A stretch of DNA of 38,421 bases from Clostridia bacterium. Its GTDB lineage: Bacteria; Bacillota; Clostridia; Oscillospirales; Acutalibacteraceae. Location: the NCBI GenBank assembly GCA_017397125.1, contig JAFQKB010000060.1, positions 1-38,421 of the forward strand. Reading direction: 5' to 3'. Under the pieces are notes generated by a model. The model saw only the letters and a list, made by a program, of their open reading frames with translations, did not search any database and was not told where the DNA came from. Both the position numbers and the translations under genes were made by a program. The first letter of the stretch is position 1. Each line of letters opens with the position of its first letter. This document shows positions 21,828-28,920 of the stretch, in pieces.

Positions 21828-22772
21828 ATGCATATCGTAGTGACCGATGCCGAGACCGTGGTGGGTGGCGGCATCGACGTAGAGTTTCTGAAAGAATTCG
21901 GCCAGGTGACGGTGTACGACCTGACCGTCCCGGAGCAGCTGATCCCCCGTCTGCAGGATGCGGACGCGGTGGTCTGCAACAAGACCCGCATCACCGCCGA
22001 TGTGATGGCGGTCTGCCCGCGGCTTAAATACATCGGTCTGTTTGCCACCGGATTTAATAACATCGACGTAGCCTATGCCGCCGCCCACGGGGTGACGGTG
22101 TGCAACGTGCCGGGCTATTCCACCGAGGCGGTGGCCCAGCACACCTTTGCGCTCTTGTTGGCCATCACCGATCGGGTGCACGAGTATAACGACACCGTGG
22201 CCCAGGGGGACTGGGTCCGCAGCCGCACCTTTGCCTATTTTCCCATCCCTCTCACCGAATTATGCGGCAAGACCATGGGCATCGTGGGCTACGGCGCCAT
22301 CGGCCGCCGGGTGGGGGATATGGCCCGGGCCTTTGGGATGCGGGTGCTGGTTCATGGACGCCGTCCCATCCCGGATACGGACGTGGAGCAGGTGCCTTTT
22401 GAGCAGCTGCTGGAGCGGGCGGACGTGGTCAGCATGCACTGTCCCCTCAATGCCGACAGCGAGGGCATGATGGACGCCGCCGCCTTTGCCAGAATGAAGA
22501 AGGGGGCTATATTCATCAACACCTCCCGGGGCGGACTGGTGGACGAGCAGGCTCTGCGGGCGGCGCTGGACAGCGGCCACCTGATGGGAGCCGGTGTGGA
22601 CGTGCTGCAGGTGGAGCCCATGACCGAGGATTGTCCCCTGTACGGTGCGCCTCGGTGTGTCATCACTCCCCATATCGCCTGGGCGGGGGTGGAGACCCGC
22701 CGCCGCCTGATGGGGGTGGTGGCGGAGAATATCCGCCGCTATCTGGCAGGAGATCCAATTAATCGGGTGTAA
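21828..22772 (+). CDS. D-2-hydroxyacid dehydrogenase (glycerate dehydrogenase-like)
   Basis: A 314-residue NAD(P)-dependent D-2-hydroxyacid dehydrogenase. The Rossmann loop is GIVGYGAIGRRVG (151-163). The catalytic triad is visible: Arg234 in INTSRGGLVDE, Glu263 in DVLQVEPM, His282 in ITPHIAW. It reduces a 2-keto acid such as hydroxypyruvate or glyoxylate to the D-hydroxy acid; substrate is not determinable. ATG 21828 is six bases after GGAGGG, while ATG 21822 abuts it. Codons 307-313 end in A or T, unlike the strong GC3 bias of the rest of the gene. A second copy of codons 292-314 with GC3 codons occurs at 25004-25075, implying that the present 3' end arrived with an insertion. Confidence 0.93.
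   Translation: MHIVVTDAETVVGGGIDVEFLKEFGQVTVYDLTVPEQLIPRLQDADAVVCNKTRITADVMAVCPRLKYIGLFATGFNNIDVAYAAAHGVTVCNVPGYSTEAVAQHTFALLLAITDRVHEYNDTVAQGDWVRSRTFAYFPIPLTELCGKTMGIVGYGAIGRRVGDMARAFGMRVLVHGRRPIPDTDVEQVPFEQLLERADVVSMHCPLNADSEGMMDAAAFARMKKGAIFINTSRGGLVDEQALRAALDSGHLMGAGVDVLQVEPMTEDCPLYGAPRCVITPHIAWAGVETRRRLMGVVAENIRRYLAGDPINRV
22701..22772 (+). repeat. 72-bp direct repeat, left copy (inside dehydrogenase gene)
   Basis: Matches 25004-25075 at 65 of 72 positions. A 34-base identical core (22717-22750) holds the dyad GGCGGA-GAATA-TCCGCC. Differences to the right of the core are five synonymous third-position changes plus TAA versus TGA. Confidence 0.95.
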
Positions 22773-22775
22773 TGC

Positions 22776-22800
22776 GTAGGGGCGGCAGGGTCGCCCCTAC
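22776..22800. terminator. Hairpin after dehydrogenase gene
   Basis: Perfect 9-bp stem GTAGGGGCG / CGCCCCTAC with a 7-base loop, 3 bases after the stop codon. There is no clean T tract directly after it, so termination is uncertain; it may be a dispersed palindrome. Confidence 0.5.
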
Positions 22801-22907
22801 ATTCTTGTTTTCAATGCTATGTGAATTCACAGGGGTCCTCGTAATCAAGCAAACGGATCGTTCAACAGAAATAAACCAATGGTTGACGACACTTTTCCTG
22901 TTATGCG

Positions 22908-22935
22908 TTGACAATTGGTCGGTTTATGCTATACT
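22908..22935 (+). promoter_or_regulatory. Strong promoter for the ATPase transcription unit
   Basis: TTGACA (22908-22913), 16-base spacer, TATACT (22930-22935) with a TGC extended -10. The upstream part of the gap (22801-22907) is AT-rich and shows nothing else. Confidence 0.85.
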
Positions 22936-22980
22936 GGTTACATAATTTCCTACCCATTTTTGTAAAAGGAGGCGATGACT

Positions 22981-23034
22981 ATGACCATCACTTATATTTA
23001 TCGGATGTGGTCTGCATCGCCTGCTGTGCGCTGA
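22981..23034 (+). CDS. Leader peptide ORF (17 residues)
   Basis: A 17-codon ORF, MTITYIYRMWSASPAVR, with an excellent ribosome binding site (AAAAGGAGGCGATGACT before ATG), better than that of the downstream gene. Codons 7-10 (TAT CGG ATG TGG) cover the segment 23000-23009, which is exactly complementary to the 5' arm of the following terminator. Ribosome position on this ORF should therefore decide whether the terminator or the antiterminator forms. There is no run of one amino acid, so sensing of a single charged tRNA is unlikely. Ribosome stalling by an inhibitor or a general slowdown fits better. Confidence 0.65.
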   Translation: MTITYIYRMWSASPAVR

Positions 23035-23086
23035 GCTCAATAGGTTTATCGTTTATGAAACACATCCGATCTCGGGTGTGTTTTTT
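23000..23086 (+). promoter_or_regulatory. Attenuator: antiterminator/terminator switch
   Basis: Segment 23000-23009 (ATCGGATGTG) is a perfect complement of 23061-23070 (CACATCCGAT). The latter also forms the 5' arm of an intrinsic terminator, 23058-23068 with 23073-23083 and a 4-base loop, ending in a T tract. The two structures exclude each other. Confidence 0.7.
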
Positions 23087-23105
23087 CTTTTGCTGTTTTA
23101 GAGGG

Positions 23106-23131
23106 GCACCCGTAGGGGTGCTTTTTGTTTT
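23106..23131 (+). terminator. Second leader terminator-like hairpin
   Basis: Stem GCACCC / GGGTGC (23106-23111 with 23116-23121) followed by TTTTTGTTTTT. Weaker than the attenuator terminator but in tandem with it, upstream of the ATPase start. Confidence 0.6.
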
Positions 23132-23191
23132 TCGTGGAGAGTTCTCGAATATGAGTAAAACGGAAAATTCACAACGAAAGAGGGAATTCTT

Positions 23192-25003
23192 ATGAAACGA
23201 TTAAAATGCAAATTGTTATCGATGGACACCACCACCACTACGTATAACGCCATCTACGAGGGCAGTATGTTGGTTCAAGATCCGTCCCATCCGTCTTTGG
23301 AACCCTATATGGATTATAACGCCACCTACTATTATGAGGATGTGGGCTTTGAGATCACTACTACCCATAAACTGGCACAGGACAGACCCACGGTCGTCAT
23401 TAATATACCGTGCGAAAAAATAGGGTTGGACTTGCCTGAAAAACCGGTGCGAAACGCAGTGGCGGACTTTTGCTTGCGCACGTTCCGGAAGCATATCGAT
23501 GAGTTAAACGCAGATCTTTATAATCGTAGCCGCCCCGATAACGAAAGCGGAAAGTATTACTTTTGCACTCCTGGTGGAGAGGTTTTGCAACGCAACACAG
23601 CCTTTTTTGCTTTGTGCCCGCCAAAGGACTATGAGAACGGGTCAGGTTTTACCGTTTCTTTGTTACCTGAGGGGGTAGCCGGGCCGCCTCGTTGGTGTCT
23701 TTGTTTTCGGGTGCAGGTGCAATTGCCGCGGCGCAATCTCCGCAAGGCGGTGCAGATGATGTGCCGTGACCTGCCGGATGCGGTGGAACGGTTTGTAAAG
23801 CATCTGAACAGGAACGAATTGGAGCAGACTGTTCAACTCGCACACAAACAGGCGGCTATTCGCACATGGTTGAAGGATAGTAACTATTGCGCATTTGTGG
23901 CCAATGGTAGCATTCTCCCTCGGGCAAAAGAAGGTGACAAGCCAATGGCAGGTGCAGTTCCGTTCCGATCCACAGCGGAGGATGAGATTGAGATTTGCGG
24001 TGTGAAGGGAATGGGTTTCAAAAGAGGTGTTACCGTTATTACCGGCGGCGGCTACTCAGGAAAATCCACCTTGTTAGATGCGCTGTCCGCCGGTATCTAC
24101 GACCACGCCCTCGGTGATGGACGGGAGCTGTGTATTACCGATAGCACTGCGGCCACCATCTCTGCCGAGGACGGACGGAGCGTAAAGCATGTTAATATTT
24201 CTCCTTTTATTCGCTGGTTGCCCGGTGGCGATACGCACGATTTCTCTACTGCACACGCCTCAGGTTCCACCTCTCAGGCGACCAATATCATGGAGGCGGT
24301 GGAAAGCGGCGCCAAGTTGTTGCTTATTGATGAGGACAGAAGCGCTACCAATTTTATGATACGAGACGGGATGATGAAAGAGTTGATTGAAAAAGAGCCC
24401 ATTACCCCTTTCACCGATCGCGTGAGAGAACTGTGCCGACACAGTGGTGTGTCCACCATCTTGGTCATCGGCGGTAGCGGTGAGTATCTGTCGGTGGCAG
24501 ACAAAATTTACAAGATGGAGGATTATCGTGTCTATGATGTTACTCAAAAGGCCAAATGCATCTGCGCCTCCCACGGCGTTGCCGTTGATCCGCCCATACA
24601 GGCGGATTGGGCACAGCGTCGATGCTTGTATGCGGACGGATTTTCTTCCTTTCCTGCAGGGAGTGGGACGGAACGGCTGTCGGTATCGGATATGGGGATG
24701 ATCTCGATTGGAGATGAGAGAATCGACGTTCGAGGACTGCATGACATTATTTCTTTCCGCCAGTTGGAAACCTTGGGCTTTATGTTGCGTCATTTGGAGA
24801 TCACCAACAAGGACAGAAAAATAGATATCCACAAGAGAATAGACGATCTGTACGCTCGCGTTGAGAAGGATGGATTAGACTTTCTGTACTCCTCATTTTT
24901 CACCACCTGTGGCAGGTTTCTTGACCTCCCCCGTAAGCAGGAGTTGTTGGCAGTGATTTATCGCATGCGAAACATTCATATAGCAAAGAAAAAGGAGGCG
25001 TAG
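23192..25003 (+). CDS. ABC-class ATPase (PF09818/COG3044-like)
   Basis: A 603-residue soluble protein matching the predicted ATPases of the ABC class. An N-terminal domain of about 250 residues (with DYNATYYYEDVGFEI and a helical part to YCAFVANGSILPR) precedes the ATPase core. Walker A is TGGGYSGKSTLLDAL near residue 285, a signature-like ASGSTSQATN lies near 355, and Walker B LLLIDEDRSATNFMIRD near 377. The C-terminal 100 residues form a helical domain. There are no membrane segments, so this is not a transporter subunit. Function is uncharacterised as far as I know; COG3044 was only ever a predicted ATPase. ATG follows AAAGAGGG. It is the only large gene of the inserted segment and its TAG abuts the right direct repeat. 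Confidence 0.9.
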   Translation: MKRLKCKLLSMDTTTTTYNAIYEGSMLVQDPSHPSLEPYMDYNATYYYEDVGFEITTTHKLAQDRPTVVINIPCEKIGLDLPEKPVRNAVADFCLRTFRKHIDELNADLYNRSRPDNESGKYYFCTPGGEVLQRNTAFFALCPPKDYENGSGFTVSLLPEGVAGPPRWCLCFRVQVQLPRRNLRKAVQMMCRDLPDAVERFVKHLNRNELEQTVQLAHKQAAIRTWLKDSNYCAFVANGSILPRAKEGDKPMAGAVPFRSTAEDEIEICGVKGMGFKRGVTVITGGGYSGKSTLLDALSAGIYDHALGDGRELCITDSTAATISAEDGRSVKHVNISPFIRWLPGGDTHDFSTAHASGSTSQATNIMEAVESGAKLLLIDEDRSATNFMIRDGMMKELIEKEPITPFTDRVRELCRHSGVSTILVIGGSGEYLSVADKIYKMEDYRVYDVTQKAKCICASHGVAVDPPIQADWAQRRCLYADGFSSFPAGSGTERLSVSDMGMISIGDERIDVRGLHDIISFRQLETLGFMLRHLEITNKDRKIDIHKRIDDLYARVEKDGLDFLYSSFFTTCGRFLDLPRKQELLAVIYRMRNIHIAKKKEA

Positions 25004-25075
25004 CGCCGCCTGATGGGGATGGTGGCGGAGAATATCCGCCGCTATCTGGCAGGGGACCCCATCAACCGGGTGTGA
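25004..25075 (+). pseudogene. Displaced 3' end of the dehydrogenase gene (right repeat)
   Basis: Encodes RRLMGMVAENIRRYLAGDPI and then NRV-stop, the last 23 codons of the dehydrogenase with a single V-to-M change. There is no start codon of its own. Its final codons end in G or C (GGG GAC CCC ATC AAC), matching host codon bias, which marks it as the original gene end. It begins directly after the ATPase stop codon. Confidence 0.9.
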
Positions 25076-25100
25076 GAAAGCACCTCAAGCTGCGCAAAGG

Positions 25101-25232
25101 CCCCCTCCTTGAGGGGGCTGTCAGCCGCCAGGCTGACTGGGGGGGTTGCCTTCTCCGTCACGCTTTGCGTGCCACCTTCTCCGGAGGGCTAACTCCCTCC
25201 GTCTGTGGCTGGCGCCACAGCCACCTCCCTTT
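25101..25232. repeat. Dispersed palindromic repeat, copy 3
   Basis: Three half-units: GGGGGCTGTCAGCC-GCCA-GGCTGACTGG with a flanking CCCCCTC/GAGGGGG stem, then GTCACGC-TTT-GCGTGCCACC, then CTCCCTCCGTCT with the stem GTGGCTG/CAGCCAC and CCTCCCTT. It shares the framework of copies 1 and 2. The rest of the gap 25076-25313 contains only the rny terminator. Confidence 0.7.
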
Positions 25233-25268
25233 GTCCGCCTTTAGCAAATGACGTCGCGCATAGCAACG

Positions 25269-25303
25269 AAAAAGCCGACCCAACGATTGTTGGGCCGGCT
25301 TTT
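25269..25303 (-). terminator. Intrinsic terminator of rny
   Basis: Stem of 15 pairs with one mismatch (25269-25284 with 25289-25303), loop GATT, T-rich 3' side on the minus strand, 10 bases past the rny stop. Confidence 0.9.
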
Positions 25304-25313
25304 ACAATGCCTG

Positions 25314-26894
25314 TTATTTCGCGTAGTCCACGGCGCGGTTCTCGCGGATGAGGTTGACCTTGATCTGACCGGGATAGTCCATATTGGTCTCGATCTTCTG
25401 GGCGATCTCCCGGGCGAGAATGATCATCTGGTCGTCGTTGACCTTGTCGGGACGGACGATGATGCGCACCTCGCGTCCGGCCTGGATGGCGAAGGAGTTC
25501 TCCACGCCCTCAAAGCTGTTGGCCAGCTCCTCCAGTTTCTCCAGACGCTTGATGTAGTTCTCCAGGTTCTCGCGGCGGGCGCCGGGGCGGGCGGCGGAGA
25601 TGGCGTCGGCCGCCTGTACCAGGCAGGCCACCACCGTCTGGGCCTCCACGTCGCCGTGGTGGGCCTGGATGGCGTGCACCACAGCCTCGCTCTCTTTATA
25701 CTTGCGGGCGATGTCCACACCGATCTCGATGTGGCTGCCTTCCACCTGGTGGTCCACCGACTTACCGATGTCGTGCAGCAGACCGGCGCGGCGGGCGATC
25801 TCGGGGTCAATGCCCAGCTCGCTGGCCATGATGCCGGAGAGGAAGGCCACCTCCATAGAGTGCTGCAGCACGTTCTGACCGTAGCTGGTGCGGTAGTGCA
25901 GACGACCCAGCAGCTTGACGATCTCGGGATTGATGCCCCGCAGACCGGTCTCCAGAATGGCGCGCTCGCCCTCTGCCTTGATGGTCTGTTCCACGTCGCG
26001 GCGGGCCTTGTTGACCATCTCCTCGATGCGGGCGGGGTGGATACGGCCGTCGGCGATCAGCCGCTCCATGGCGATGCGGGCGATCTCGCGGCGCACCGGG
26101 TCAAAGCCGGAGAGGGTGATGGCCTCGGGGGTATCGTCGATGATGAGGTCGATGCCGGTCAGGGTCTCGATGGCCCGGATGTTGCGGCCCTCGCGGCCGA
26201 TGATGCGGCCCTTCATCTCGTCATTGGGCAGCGGCACCACCGATACGGTGGTCTCGGCCACCTGGTCGGCGGCCACCCGCTGGATGGCGTGGGAGATCAG
26301 GGTGCGGGCGCGCTGGTCGGCGTCCGCCTTGAGCTGGGTCTCGAATTCCGCCATCTTGACGGCCTTTTCGTGCTCCAGCTCCTGGCTCAGGCTGTTGAGC
26401 AGGTATTCCTTAGCCTGTTCCTGGGTAAAGCCGGACAGGCGCTCCAGCAGCTCGTACTGGCTCTTCTTGAGGGCCTCGGCATCCGCCATGCGGGCCTCCA
26501 CCTCTTTGATGCGGTCAGCCAGCTTTTCTTCTTTTTTCTCGTAGTTTTCGATCTTGCGGTCCAGAGACTCCTCTTTCTGGTGCAGACGGTTCTCCTGGCG
26601 CTGCACGTCGGCGCGGCGCTCTTTGATCTCCTTGTCCGACTCGTTGCGCAGACGGTAGATCTCGTCCTTAGCCTTGACCAGAGCCTCTTTCTTGCTGGAT
26701 TCGGCCTGCTGCCGGGCGTCCTTGAGGATGCGCTCGGCCTCCGCCTCGGCAGAGCCGATGGCGGCCTCAGCCACCTTTTTGCGGTGGTTGATACCGGCGC
26801 GATAGGCGACCAGGCCGGCGACCAATGCGCCGATAGCCAATGCGCCCACACCGATGCCCAATGCCACCAGCAAGGAAACAGTCATCGTTAACAT
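25314..26894 (-). CDS. rny: Ribonuclease Y
   Basis: A 526-residue RNase Y, the membrane-anchored endonuclease that initiates mRNA decay in Firmicutes. Order: N-terminal transmembrane helix (about 5-29), a long coiled coil (about 35-200, rich in Glu/Lys/Arg/Gln), the KH domain with [15 protein letters not shown], then the HD domain with [11 protein letters not shown] metal ligands, and the C-terminal domain ending [14 protein letters not shown]. Length matches the usual 510-530. ATG 26894 lies six bases after GGAGGTG and starts the membrane helix; 22 upstream open codons are not used. A long hairpin-rich leader with an internal terminator precedes it. RicT, a specificity factor for this enzyme, is encoded at 14199. 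Confidence 0.96.
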   Translation of the reverse strand: MLTMTVSLLVALGIGVGALAIGALVAGLVAYRAGINHRKKVAEAAIGSAEAEAERILKDARQQAESSKKEALVKAKDEIYRLRNESDKEIKERRADVQRQENRLHQKEESLDRKIENYEKKEEKLADRIKEVEARMADAEALKKSQYELLERLSGFTQEQAKEYLLNSLSQELEHEKAVKMAEFETQLKADADQRARTLISHAIQRVAADQVAETTVSVVPLPNDEMKGRIIGREGRNIRAIETLTGIDLIIDDTPEAITLSGFDPVRREIARIAMERLIADGRIHPARIEEMVNKARRDVEQTIKAEGERAILETGLRGINPEIVKLLGRLHYRTSYGQNVLQHSMEVAFLSGIMASELGIDPEIARRAGLLHDIGKSVDHQVEGSHIEIGVDIARKYKESEAVVHAIQAHHGDVEAQTVVACLVQAADAISAARPGARRENLENYIKRLEKLEELANSFEGVENSFAIQAGREVRIIVRPDKVNDDQMIILAREIAQKIETNMDYPGQIKVNLIRENRAVDYAK

Positions 26895-27157
26895 GGGATA
26901 CACCTCCGTTTTTTGTTCGTTTGCGGTACAAAAGGCGATCCCGTGGGGGACTTTTTTCAATTTTCAAAGCACAGATACACCCGTATGTGGACGGGCAGGC
27001 GTATGTCCATATCAAAAAAAGCACGTAGCCCCCGTGGGGCCGCCATGAAACGATTAACAATCTCTACCGCAGAGTCTGCGGTACAAAATGCCCACCGGCT
27101 GTGCAGCCGGGGATGGTGCAGGCATAGGGTATGCCTCGAAATGCCTAAATACCACCG
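26895..27157 (-). promoter_or_regulatory. Structured rny 5' leader
   Basis: The untranslated leader of about 260 bases holds, in transcription order, AGGCATA/TATGCCT (27120-27136), CCGGCT/AGCCGG (27095-27110), ACCGCAGA/TCTGCGGT (27066-27082) and a terminator (27047 down to 27014). None matches a riboswitch class I can name. No T-box AGGGTGGNACCGCG element is present. Confidence 0.6.
27014..27047 (-). terminator. Intrinsic terminator inside rny leader
   Basis: On the minus strand, an outer CATG/CGTG and inner GGCCCC/GGGGCT stem around ACG, followed by C and seven T (27014-27020). It lies 120 bases upstream of the rny start, so it can only act as an attenuator. Confidence 0.65.
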
Positions 27158-27163
27158 CATACT

Positions 27164-27193
27164 ATATTACACCATTTGATAAGTATTTGTCAA
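27164..27193 (-). promoter_or_regulatory. Promoter for rny
   Basis: Minus strand TTGACA (perfect), 18-base spacer, TAATAT. Confidence 0.75.
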
Positions 27194-27316
27194 GTGCAAT
27201 TACCAAAATTTGAGAGTTCTGCCTGGGTTTGCCGGGTGGGAAATGCCGCACCCCGGGTGACGGAGCGCATACATTGTTAAAAGGAGAGCGATACGCGGCA
27301 GAAAGGGTGTAGGACA

Positions 27317-28138
27317 ATGGCGGTATTGAGCGTAGAGGGCGTGCGGCAGGTGTACCAGTCTCCGGCGGGGGAGACGGTGGCCCTGCAGGATATCAGTTTT
27401 ACAATGGAAAAGGGGGATTTCTTCAGCCTGGTCGGCCCCAGCGGCTGTGGAAAATCCACCCTGCTGTCCATCATCGCCGGCACCCTGCGGCCCACCGCCG
27501 GCCGGGTGACGGTGGCCGGAGAGGAGGTCACCGGCCCCAACCCCCACATCGGGTATATGCTGCAGCAGGACAATCTGCTGGAGTGGCGCAGCATCCGGCA
27601 GAACGTGCTGTTCGGCCTGGAGATCCGCCACCAGCTGACCCCGGAGCTGCGGGACCGGGCGGACCATCTGCTGGAGACCTACGGCCTGGCGGAGTTTGCA
27701 AACAGCCGTCCCTCCCAGCTGTCCGGCGGCATGCGGCAGCGGGTGGCACTGATCCGTACCCTGGCGGTGGGGCCGGACATCCTGCTGTTGGACGAGGCCT
27801 TTTCCGCCCTGGACTACCAGACCCGGATGGAGGTCACCGAGGACGTCTACGGCATCATCCGGCGGGAACAGGTCACCGCCCTGATGGTCACCCACGACAT
27901 TGCCGAGAGCATCTGTATGGGGGATCAGGTGCTGATCCTGTCCCCCCGCCCCGCGGTGATACGGGAGACCCTGCCCATCACCTTTGACCTGCCGGTGCGC
28001 ACCCCGTTGCGCTGCCGGGGCTGCCCCGCATTCGCCTCCTATTTCGATCATATATGGAAGGAATTGGGGATGCATGAAACAGACAGCGATCCATCCGGCT
28101 CTCTCGCCGGAGAGAGCCCTGTATCTGCGGCAGAATAG
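27317..28138 (+). CDS. ABC importer ATPase (SsuB/TauB/ThiZ type)
   Basis: A 273-residue ABC ATPase. Walker A is VGPSGCGKSTLL (39-50), the Q loop is YMLQQDNLL, the signature is LSGGMRQRVALIRTLA, Walker B is ILLLDEAFSALD and the switch His is in VTHDIAESI. Sequence features such as ADHLLETYGLAEF and ILSPRPAVIRETLPI place it with nitrate/sulfonate/taurine and thiamine-precursor importers. It energises the permease and binding protein encoded next. The ATG has only a weak AGG upstream. The 3' end overlaps the permease start by 65 bases, implying coupling. The gene is divergent from rny, and no convincing promoter could be identified for it. Confidence 0.92.
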   Translation: MAVLSVEGVRQVYQSPAGETVALQDISFTMEKGDFFSLVGPSGCGKSTLLSIIAGTLRPTAGRVTVAGEEVTGPNPHIGYMLQQDNLLEWRSIRQNVLFGLEIRHQLTPELRDRADHLLETYGLAEFANSRPSQLSGGMRQRVALIRTLAVGPDILLLDEAFSALDYQTRMEVTEDVYGIIRREQVTALMVTHDIAESICMGDQVLILSPRPAVIRETLPITFDLPVRTPLRCRGCPAFASYFDHIWKELGMHETDSDPSGSLAGESPVSAAE

Positions 28139-28895
28139 GCGGCAGGCCCGGACCGTGCAGATATGCCGTTGGGGACTGCTTTTCTTTCTTCTGCTGGCGT
28201 GGGAGGTGGCGGCACGGCTGGGGTGGATCGACAGCTTCATCTTCAGCCAGCCTTCCCGGATCCTGCGTACCTATTGGACCATGGCACAGAGCGACCTGCT
28301 CTACCACATGCAGGTCACCGTAGGGGAGACGCTGGCCGGCTTTTTGCTGGGTGCGGCGGCAGGGGTGCTGCTGGCGATCCTCCTGTGGTGGAGCCCCTTT
28401 GTGTCCAGGGTCAGCGAGCCCTATCTGGTGGTGCTCAACAGCCTGCCGAAGATCGCCCTGGGGCCGGTGATCATCATTCTGGCGGGTGCGGGCACCCGGG
28501 CCATCGTCTTTATGGCGCTGGCCATTTCGCTGGTGGTGACGGTGCTGGAGATGCTCAGCGGATTCCGGGATACCGACCCGGGTGCCATCCGCATGGCCCA
28601 CACCTTTGGCGCCACCAAGGGGCAGTTGTTTTGCAAGATCGTACTGCCCTACAACATTCCCACCCTGTTCGACTCGCTGAAGGTGAATATCGGCCTGTCG
28701 CTGGTGGGGGTCATCGCCGGCGAGTTTCTGGTGTCCCGGGCAGGTCTGGGATACCTCATCGTGTACGGCGGCCAGGTCTTTAAGATGGACCTGGTGATGG
28801 CCAGCGTCATCATCCTGGCGGTGGTGGCGGCGCTGCTGTACGAGAGCGTGGTGCTGGTACAGCGGCTGGTGGGCCGGCGGTTCGGCCACACCTGA
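28074..28895 (+). CDS. ABC importer permease (SsuC/ThiX type)
   Basis: A 273-residue inner-membrane permease with about six hydrophobic helices, the first at residues 33-50. The coupling-loop (EAA) motif reads HTFGATKGQLFCKIVLPYNIPTL, as expected for the BPD_transp_1 family. Together with the ATPase and the lipoprotein it makes an importer for a small anionic or heterocyclic solute. The start is ATG 28074, within the end of the ATPase gene; the frame is open a further 30 codons upstream, but that part is the shadow of the ATPase and has no binding site. The N-terminal 30 residues are polar and charged, likely cytoplasmic. Confidence 0.9.
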   Translation: MKQTAIHPALSPERALYLRQNRRQARTVQICRWGLLFFLLLAWEVAARLGWIDSFIFSQPSRILRTYWTMAQSDLLYHMQVTVGETLAGFLLGAAAGVLLAILLWWSPFVSRVSEPYLVVLNSLPKIALGPVIIILAGAGTRAIVFMALAISLVVTVLEMLSGFRDTDPGAIRMAHTFGATKGQLFCKIVLPYNIPTLFDSLKVNIGLSLVGVIAGEFLVSRAGLGYLIVYGGQVFKMDLVMASVIILAVVAALLYESVVLVQRLVGRRFGHT

Positions 28896-28920
28896 TTTTG
28901 TGAGAAAGGGAGTAGTTACA

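Larger units (their letters stand above)
22717..25053. mobile_element. Putative 2.3 kb inserted element flanked by direct repeats
   Basis: The segment between the two cores (about 2.3 kb) has lower GC and different codon use from both flanks. It is bounded by copies of the dehydrogenase gene's 3' end and carries its own promoter, leader and a single large gene. No integrase, transposase or terminal inverted repeat was found in it. The layout resembles site-specific integration into a gene's 3' end with restoration of the reading frame. Homologous replacement is the alternative. Confidence 0.6.

Noticed and set aside
22822-22907. Further small genes or an integrase fragment upstream of the ATPase promoter
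   Set aside because: No open frame with a start signal and no recognisable recombinase motif.
25101-25232. CRISPR array
   Set aside because: Palindromic units are irregularly spaced, inverted and few; no cas genes in the window.
25248-26891. 547-codon plus-strand ORF opposite rny
   Set aside because: Antisense of the coiled coil and HD domains; Leu/His-rich with no start signal.
27020-27157. T-box or known riboswitch in the rny leader
   Set aside because: No T-box sequence or other class-specific core could be matched, so it is reported only as an orphan structured leader.
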